A DNA stretch of 64,000 bases from positions 1,343,501 to 1,407,500 of the forward strand of contig NZ_LT899436.1 of NCBI RefSeq assembly GCF_900198195.1. The letters are read 5' to 3'. Source of the stretch: Tenacibaculum jejuense. Its GTDB lineage: Bacteria > Bacteroidota > Bacteroidia > Flavobacteriales > Flavobacteriaceae. Below, in pieces: positions 9,901-18,900 of this stretch (the first letter of the stretch is position 1; each line of letters opens with the position of its first letter). A program made the position numbers and the translations under genes. The notes beneath the pieces are model-generated. The model did no database searches, was not told the DNA's origin, and worked only from the letters and a program-made list of their open reading frames with translations.

Positions 9901-12900
9901 TACAAGTTTATCAGGCGCAACTTATGTGATTCCAGGCGGTGCATCAGCGAATACATATAACGGAGTTATTACATATATAGATTCAAATGGATGTAGTGGT
10001 ACCGATGCATTTACAGTTACAATCAATGCAAATCCAGTAGCTACAGTAAATGATGCAGAGGTTTGTTCAGGAGATACATCATCAGCTTTAACAGTTACAG
10101 CGACTACAGGAACACCAATAAATTATACAATAGATTATGATGCAGCAGCAGAGGCAGCAGGATTTGTAGATGTTAGTAGCGCCACAAGTTTATCAGGGGC
10201 AACTTATGTGATTCCAGGCGGTGCATCAGCGAATACATATAACGGAGTTATTACATATATAGATTCAAATGGTTGTAGTGGTACAGATGCATTTACAGTT
10301 ACAATCAATGCAAATCCAGTAGCTACAGTAAATGATCCAGAAGTATGTATGGGTACAACTTCATCTTCATTAACAGTTACCGCTACTAGTGGAAGTCCGG
10401 TTAATTATACAATAGATTATGATGCAGCAGCAGAGGCAGCGGGATTTGTGGATGTTAGTAGTGCCACAAGTTTAACAGGCGCAACTTATGTGATTCCAGG
10501 CGGAGCATCAGCGAATACATATAACGGAGTTATTACATATATAGATTCAAATGGTTGTAGTGGTACCGATGCATTTACAGTTACAATCAATGCAAATCCA
10601 GTAGCTACAGTAAATGATCCAGAAGTATGTATGGGTACAACTTCATCTTCATTAACAGTTACCGCTACTAGTGGAAGTCCGGTTAATTATACAATAGATT
10701 ATGATGCAGCAGCAGAGGCAGCGGGATTTGTGGATGTTAGTAGTGCCACAAGTTTAACAGGCGCAACTTATGTGATTCCAGGCGGAGCATCAGCGAATAC
10801 ATATAACGGAGTTATTACATATATAGATTCAAATGGTTGTAGTGGTACCGATGCATTTACAGTTACAATCAATGCAAATCCAGTAGCTACAGTAAATGAT
10901 CCAGAAGTATGTATGGGTACAACTTCATCTTCATTAACAGTTACCGCTACTAGTGGAAGTCCGGTTAATTATACAATAGATTATGATGCAGCAGCAGAGG
11001 CAGTGGGATTTGTAGATGTTAGTAGTGCCACAAGTTTATCAGGCGCAACTTATGTGATTCCAGGCGGAGCATCAGCGAATACATATAACGGAGTTATTAC
11101 ATATATAGATTCAAATGGTTGTAGTGGTACCGATGCATTTACAGTTACAATCAATGCAAATCCAGTAGCTACAGTAAATGATGCAGAGGTTTGTTCTGGA
11201 GACACATCATCAGCTTTAACAGTTACCGCTACTAGTGGAAGTCCGGTTAATTATACAATAGATTATGATGCAGCAGCAGAGGCAGCGGGATTTGTGGATG
11301 TTAGTAGTGCCACAAGTTTAACAGGGGCAACTTATGTGATTCCAGGCGGAGCATCAGCGAATACATATAACGGAGTTATCACCTATATAGATTCAAATGG
11401 TTGTAGTGGTACAGATGCATTTACAGTTACAATCAATGCAAATCCAGTAGCTACAGTAAATGATGCAGAGGTTTGTTCTGGAGACACATCATCAGCTTTA
11501 ACAGTTACCGCTACTAGTGGAAGTCCGGTTAATTATACAATAGATTATGATGCAGCAGCAGAGGCAGTGGGATTTGTAGATGTTAGTAGTGCTACAAGTT
11601 TATCAGGCGCAACTTATGTGATTCCAGGCGGTGCAGCAGCGAATACATATAACGGAGTTATTACCTATATAGATTCAAATGGTTGTAGTGGTACAGATAC
11701 ATTTACAGTTACAATCAATGCAAATCCAGTAGCTACAGTAAATGATGCAGAGGTTTGTTCTGGAGACACATCATCAGCTTTAACAGTTACCGCTACCAGT
11801 GGAAGTCCAGTTGATTATACAATAGATTATGATGTAGCAGCAGAAGCAGCAGGATTTGTAGACGTTAGTAGTGCCACAAGTTTAACAGGCGCAACTTATG
11901 TGATTCCAGGCGGTGCATCAGTGAATACATATAACGGAGTTATCACATATATAGATTCAAATGGTTGTAGTGGTACAGATACATTTACAGTTACAATCAA
12001 TGCAAATCCAGTAGCTACAGTAAATGATGTTACTGTTGTACCAGGTACAACTTCATCAGCTTTAACAGTTACCGCTACCAGTGGAAGTCCAGTTGATTAT
12101 ACAATAGATTATGATGCAGCAGCAGAAGCAGCAGGATTTGTAGACGTTAGTAGTGCCACAAGTTTAACAGGCGCAACTTATGTTATTCCAGGCGGTGCAT
12201 CAGCAAATACATATAACGGAGTTATCACATATATAGATTCAAATGGTTGTAGTGGTACAGATACATTTACAATAACCATAGATCAACTACCAATAGCAAG
12301 TAATGATAGTGGAGTTTACACACCAGGAAGTCCAAGTATGGCACTAAATGTTACAAGTAATGATACTACAGGAGACACAGTTGATCCAAGCACGGTTGTA
12401 TTTACCACTACAGGTTTACCAGCTGGTTCAAGTGTAAGTCTTGATGGTAAGACCTTAACAGTTCCAGGTGAAGGAACTTGGAATGTTGATGGAAGTGGTA
12501 ATGTGATCTTCACACCAGATGGAAGTTTCACAGGTGATCCAACACCAGCAAGTTATACAGTTGAGGATGCAGAAGGTAATGTTTCAAATGAAGCTACAAT
12601 CACATTAGATGCTGATCCAATAGCAAGTAATGATAGTGGAGTTTACACACCAGGAAGTCCAAGTATGGCATTAAATGTTACAAGTAATGATACTACAGGC
12701 GACACAGTTGATCCAAGTACAGTTGTATTTACCACTACAGGCTTACCAGCGGGTTCAAGTGTAAGCCCTGATGGCAAGACCTTAACAGTTCCAGGTGAAG
12801 GAACTTGGAATGTTGATGGAAGTGGTAATGTGATCTTTACACCAGACGGAAGTTTCACAGGCGATCCAACACCAGCAAGTTATACAGTTGAAGATACCGA

Positions 12901-15900
12901 GGGTAATGTTTCAAATGAAGCTACAATCACATTAGATGCCGATCCAATAGCAAGTAATGATAGTGGAGTTTACACACCAGGAAGTCCAAGTATGGCATTA
13001 AATGTTACAAGTAATGATACTACAGGCGACACAGTTGATCCAAGTACAGTTGTATTTACCACTACAGGCTTACCAGCGGGTTCAAGTGTAAGCCCTGATG
13101 GCAAGACCTTAACAGTTCCAGGTGAAGGAACTTGGAATGTTGATGGAAGTGGTAATGTGATCTTTACACCAGACGGAAGTTTCACAGGCGATCCAACACC
13201 AGCAAGTTATACAGTTGAAGATACCGAGGGTAATGTTTCAAATGAAGCTACAATCACATTAGATGCCGATCCAATAGCAAGCAATGATAGTGGAGTTTAC
13301 ACTCCAGGAAGTCCAAGTATGGCACTAAATGTTACGAGTAATGATACCACAGGAGACACAGTTGATCCAAGTACAGTTGTATTTACCACTACAGGTTTAC
13401 CAGCTGGTTCAAGTGTAAGTCTTGATGGTAAGACCTTAACAGTTCCAGGTGAAGGAACTTGGAATGTTGATGGAAGTGGTAATGTGATCTTCACACCGGA
13501 CGGAAGTTTCACAGGAGATCCAACACCAGCAAGTTATACAGTTGAAGATGCAGAAGGAAATGTTTCAAATGAAGCTACAATCACATTAGATGCCGATCCA
13601 ATAGCGAGCAATGATAGCGGGGTTTACACTCCAGGAAGTCCAAGTATGGTATTAAATGTTACAAGTAATGATACTACAGGAGACACAGTTGATCCAAGCA
13701 CGGTTGTATTTACCACTACAGGTTTACCAGCTGGTTCAAGTGTAAGCCCTGATGGCAAGACATTAACAGTTCCAGGTGAAGGAACTTGGAGTGTTGATGG
13801 AAGTGGTAATGTGATCTTTACACCAGATGGAAGTTTCACAGGAGATCCAACACCAGCGAGTTATACAGTTGAAGATGCCGAAGGTAATGTTTCAAATGAA
13901 GCTACAATCACATTAGATGCCGATCCAATCGCAAGCAATGATAGCGGGGTTTACACTCCAGGAAGTCCAAGTATGGCATTAAATGTTACAAGTAATGATA
14001 CCACAGGCGACACAGTTGATCCAAGTACAGTTGTATTTACCACTACAGGTTTACCAGCAGGTTCAAGTGTAAGCCCTGATGGTAAGACCTTAACAGTTCC
14101 AGGTGAAGGAACTTGGAATGTTGATGGAAGCGGCAATGTGATCTTTACACCAGACGGAAGTTTCACAGGCGATCCAACACCAGCGAGTTATACAGTTGAA
14201 GATGCAGAAGGAAATGTTTCAAACGAAGCTACAATCACATTAGATGCCGATCCAATAGCAAGCAATGATAGTGGAGTTTACACTCCAGGAAGTCCAAGTA
14301 TGGCATTAAATGTTACAAGTAATGATACTACAGGCGACACAGTTGATCCAAGTACAGTTGTATTTACCACTACAGGTTTACCAGCGGGTTCAAGTGTAAG
14401 TCCTGATGGCAAGACCTTAACAGTTCCAGGTGAAGGAACTTGGAATGTTGATGGAAGTGGTAATGTGATCTTCACACCGGACGGAAGTTTCACAGGAGAT
14501 CCAACACCAGCGAGTTATACAGTTGAAGATGCAGAAGGAAATGTTTCAAACGAAGCTACAATCACATTAGATGCCGATCCAATAGCGAGCAATGATAGTG
14601 GAGTTTACACACCAGGAAGCCCAAGTATGGCATTAAATGTTACAAGTAATGATACTACAGGCGACACAGTTGATCCAAGTACAGTTGTATTTACCACTAC
14701 AGGTTTACCAGCGGGTTCAAGTGTAAGTCCTGATGGCAAGACCTTAACAGTTCCAGGTGAAGGAACTTGGAATGTTGATGGAAGTGGTAATGTGATCTTC
14801 ACACCAGATGGAAGTTTCACAGGTGATCCAACACCAGCAAGTTATACAGTTGAGGATGCAGAAGGTAATGTTTCAAATGAAGCTACAATCACATTAGATG
14901 CTGATCCAATAGCAAGTAATGATAGTGGAGTTTACACTCCAGGAAGTCCAAGTATGGCATTAAATGTTACAAGTAATGATACTACAGGCGACACAGTTGA
15001 TCCAAGTACAGTTGTATTTACCACTACAGGCTTACCAGCGGGTTCAAGTGTAAGCCCTGATGGCAAGACCTTAACAGTTCCAGGTGAAGGAACTTGGAAT
15101 GTTGATGGAAGTGGTAATGTGATCTTTACACCAGACGGAAGTTTCACAGGCGATCCAACACCAGCAAGTTATACAGTTGAAGATACCGAGGGTAATGTTT
15201 CAAATGAAGCTACAATCACATTAGATGCCGATCCAATAGCAAGCAATGATAGTGGAGTTTACACTCCAGGAAGTCCAAGTATGGCACTAAATGTTACGAG
15301 TAATGATACCACAGGAGACACAGTTGATCCAAGTACAGTTGTATTTACCACTACAGGTTTACCAGCGGGTTCAAGTGTAAGTCCTGATGGCAAGACCTTA
15401 ACAGTTCCAGGTGAAGGAACTTGGAATGTTGATGGAAGTGGTAATGTGATCTTCACACCGGACGGAAGTTTCACAGGAGATCCAACACCAGCAAGTTATA
15501 CAGTTGAAGATGCAGAAGGAAATGTTTCAAATGAAGCTACAATCACATTAGATGCCGATCCAATAGCGAGCAATGATAGTGGAGTTTACACACCAGGAAG
15601 CCCAAGTATGGTATTAAATGTTACAAGTAATGATACTACAGGAGACACAGTTGATCCAAGCACGGTTGTATTTACCACTACAGGTTTACCAGCTGGTTCA
15701 AGTGTAAGCCCTGATGGCAAGACATTAACAGTTCCAGGTGAAGGAACTTGGAGTGTTGATGGAAGTGGTAATGTGATCTTTACACCAGATGGAAGTTTCA
15801 CAGGAGATCCAACACCAGCGAGTTATACAGTTGAAGATGCCGAAGGTAATGTTTCAAATGAAGCTACAATCACATTAGATGCCGATCCAATCGCAAGCAA

Positions 15901-18900
15901 TGATAGCGGGGTTTACACTCCAGGAAGTCCAAGTATGGCATTAAATGTTACAAGTAATGATACCACAGGCGACACAGTTGATCCAAGTACAGTTGTATTT
16001 ACCACTACAGGTTTACCAGCAGGTTCAAGTGTAAGCCCTGATGGTAAGACCTTAACAGTTCCAGGTGAAGGAACTTGGAATGTTGATGGAAGCGGCAATG
16101 TGATCTTTACACCAGACGGAAGTTTCACAGGCGATCCAACCCCAGCAAGTTATACAGTTGAAGATGCAGAAGGTAATGTTTCAAACGAAGCTACAATCAC
16201 ATTAGATGCTGATCCAATCGCCACAGATGATACAGGCGATTATACCCCAGGAAGTCCAAGTGATCCAATTGATGTTGCAGGAAATGATACCACAGGAGAC
16301 ACAGTTGACCCAAGCACCGTTAGTTTAGACACTACAGGTTTACCAGCCGGTTCAAGTTGTACAGCTACAGATGCAGAAGGTGATTGCATAGAAGTTACAG
16401 TTCCAGGTGAAGGAGTTTGGACTGTTGATCCAAGTACAGGAGAAGTTATATTTACACCAGAGACAGGTTATATGGGTGATCCAACACCAATTGCATACGA
16501 TATTGAAGACGCTGAAGGTAATAGTGATTCAGGAACAATTACAGTAGTTGCAGATCCTTTACCAGTTGCTACCGATGATACAGGAGATTACACACCAGGA
16601 AGTCCAAGTGATCCAATTAATGTTGCAGGAAATGATACTAGTGGCGATACAGTTGATCCAAGTACAGTTAGTTTAGACACTATAGGTTTACCAGCCGGTT
16701 CAAGTTGTACAACTACAGATGCAGAAGGTGATTGTATAGAAGTTACAGTTCCAGGCGAAGGAGTTTGGAGTGTTGACCCAAGTACAGGAGAAGTCGTATT
16801 TACCCCAGATCCAGGCTTTATGGGTGATCCAACTTCAATTACATACGATATTGAAGATGCTGAAGGTAACAGTGATTCAGGAATAATTACAGTAGTTGCA
16901 GATCCTTTACCAGTTGCTACCGATGATACAGGAGATTACACACCAGGAAGTCCTAGTGATCCAATTAATGTTGCAGGAAATGATATAAGTGGAGATACAG
17001 TTGACCCAAGTACTGTTAGTTTAGACATTACAGGTTTACCAGCCGGTTCAAGTTGTACAGCTACCGATGCAGAAGGTGATTGTATAGAAGTAACAGTTCC
17101 AGGCGAAGGAGTTTGGAGTGTTGATCCAAGTACAGGCGAAGTCGTATTTACACCAGATCTAAGCTTTACAGGTGACCCAACACCAATTACATATGATATT
17201 GAAGATGCTGAAGGTAACAGTGATTCAGGAACAATTACAGTAGTTGCAGATCCATTACCAATAGCGACAAATGACACAGGAGTTTATACTCCGGGAACAA
17301 CAAGTAACCCAATTAATGTTACAAATAATGACACAACAGGAGATACGGTTGATCCAAGCACAGTTGTATTTACGACAACAGGCTTACCAGCTGGTTCAAG
17401 TGTAAGTCCAGACGGTAAGACGTTAACAGTTCCAGGCGAAGGAGTTTGGACAGTTGATAGTAGTGGTAATGTAATCTTCACACCAGATGGAAGTTTCACA
17501 GGTACTCCAACAGTAGTCAGTTATACAGTTGAAGACGCAGAAGGTAATATTTCAAATGAAGCGACAATAACATTAAGTTCAGATCCATTACCAGTTGCTA
17601 CCGATGACACAGGAGATTATACCCCAGGAAGTCCAAGTGATCCAATTGATGTTGCAGGAAATGATATAAGTGGAGATACAGTTGACCCAAGTACTGTTAG
17701 TTTAGACATTACAGGTTTACCAGCCGGTTCAAGTTGTACAGCTACCGATGCAGAAGGTGATTGTATAGAAGTAACAGTTCCAGGCGAAGGAGTTTGGAGT
17801 GTTGATCCAAGTACAGGCGAAGTCGTATTTACACCAGAGACAGGTTATATGGGTGATCCAACACCAATTACATACGATATTGAAGATGCTGAAGGTAACA
17901 GTGATTCAGGGACGATTACAGTAGTTGCAGATCCTTTACCAGTTGCTACCGATGACACAGGAGGTTATACACCAGGAAGTCCTAGTGATCCAATTAATGT
18001 TGCAGGAAATGATACTAGTGGCGATCCAGTTGATCCAAGCACCGTTAGTTTAGACACTACAGGTTTACCAGCCGGTTCAAGTTGTACGGCTACAGATGCA
18101 GAAGGTGATTGTATAGAAGTAACAGTTCCAGGCGAAGGAGTTTGGAGTGTTGACCCAAGTACAGGAGAAGTTGTATTTACACCAGATCTAAGCTTTATGG
18201 GTGATCCAACACCAATTACATATGATATTGAAGATGCTGAAGGTAACAGTGATTCAGGAACAATTACAGTAGTTGCAGATCCATTACCAATAGCGACAAA
18301 TGACACAGGAGTTTATACTCCGGGAACAACAAGTAACCTAATTAATGTTACGAATAATGACACAACAGGAGATACGGTTGATCCAAGCACAGTTGTATTT
18401 ACGACAACAGGCTTACCAGCTGGTTCAAGTGTAAGTCCAGACGGTAAGACGTTAACAGTTCCAGGCGAAGGAGTTTGGACAGTTGATAGTAGTGGTAATG
18501 TAATCTTCACACCAGATGGAAGTTTCACAGGTACTCCAACAGTAGTCAGTTATACAGTTGAAGACGCAGAAGGTAATATTTCAAATGAAGCGACAATAAC
18601 ATTAAGTTCAGATCCATTACCAGTTGCTACCGATGACACAGGAGATTATACCCCAGGAAGTCCAAGTGATCCAATTGATGTTGCAGGAAATGATATAAGT
18701 GGAGATACAGTTGACCCAAGTACTGTTAGTTTAGACATTACAGGTTTACCAGCCGGTTCAAGTTGTACAGCTACCGATGCAGAAGGTGATTGTATAGAAG
18801 TAACAGTTCCAGGCGAAGGAGTTTGGAGTGTTGATCCAAGTACAGGCGAAGTCGTATTTACACCAGAGACAGGTTATATGGGTGATCCAACACCAATTAC

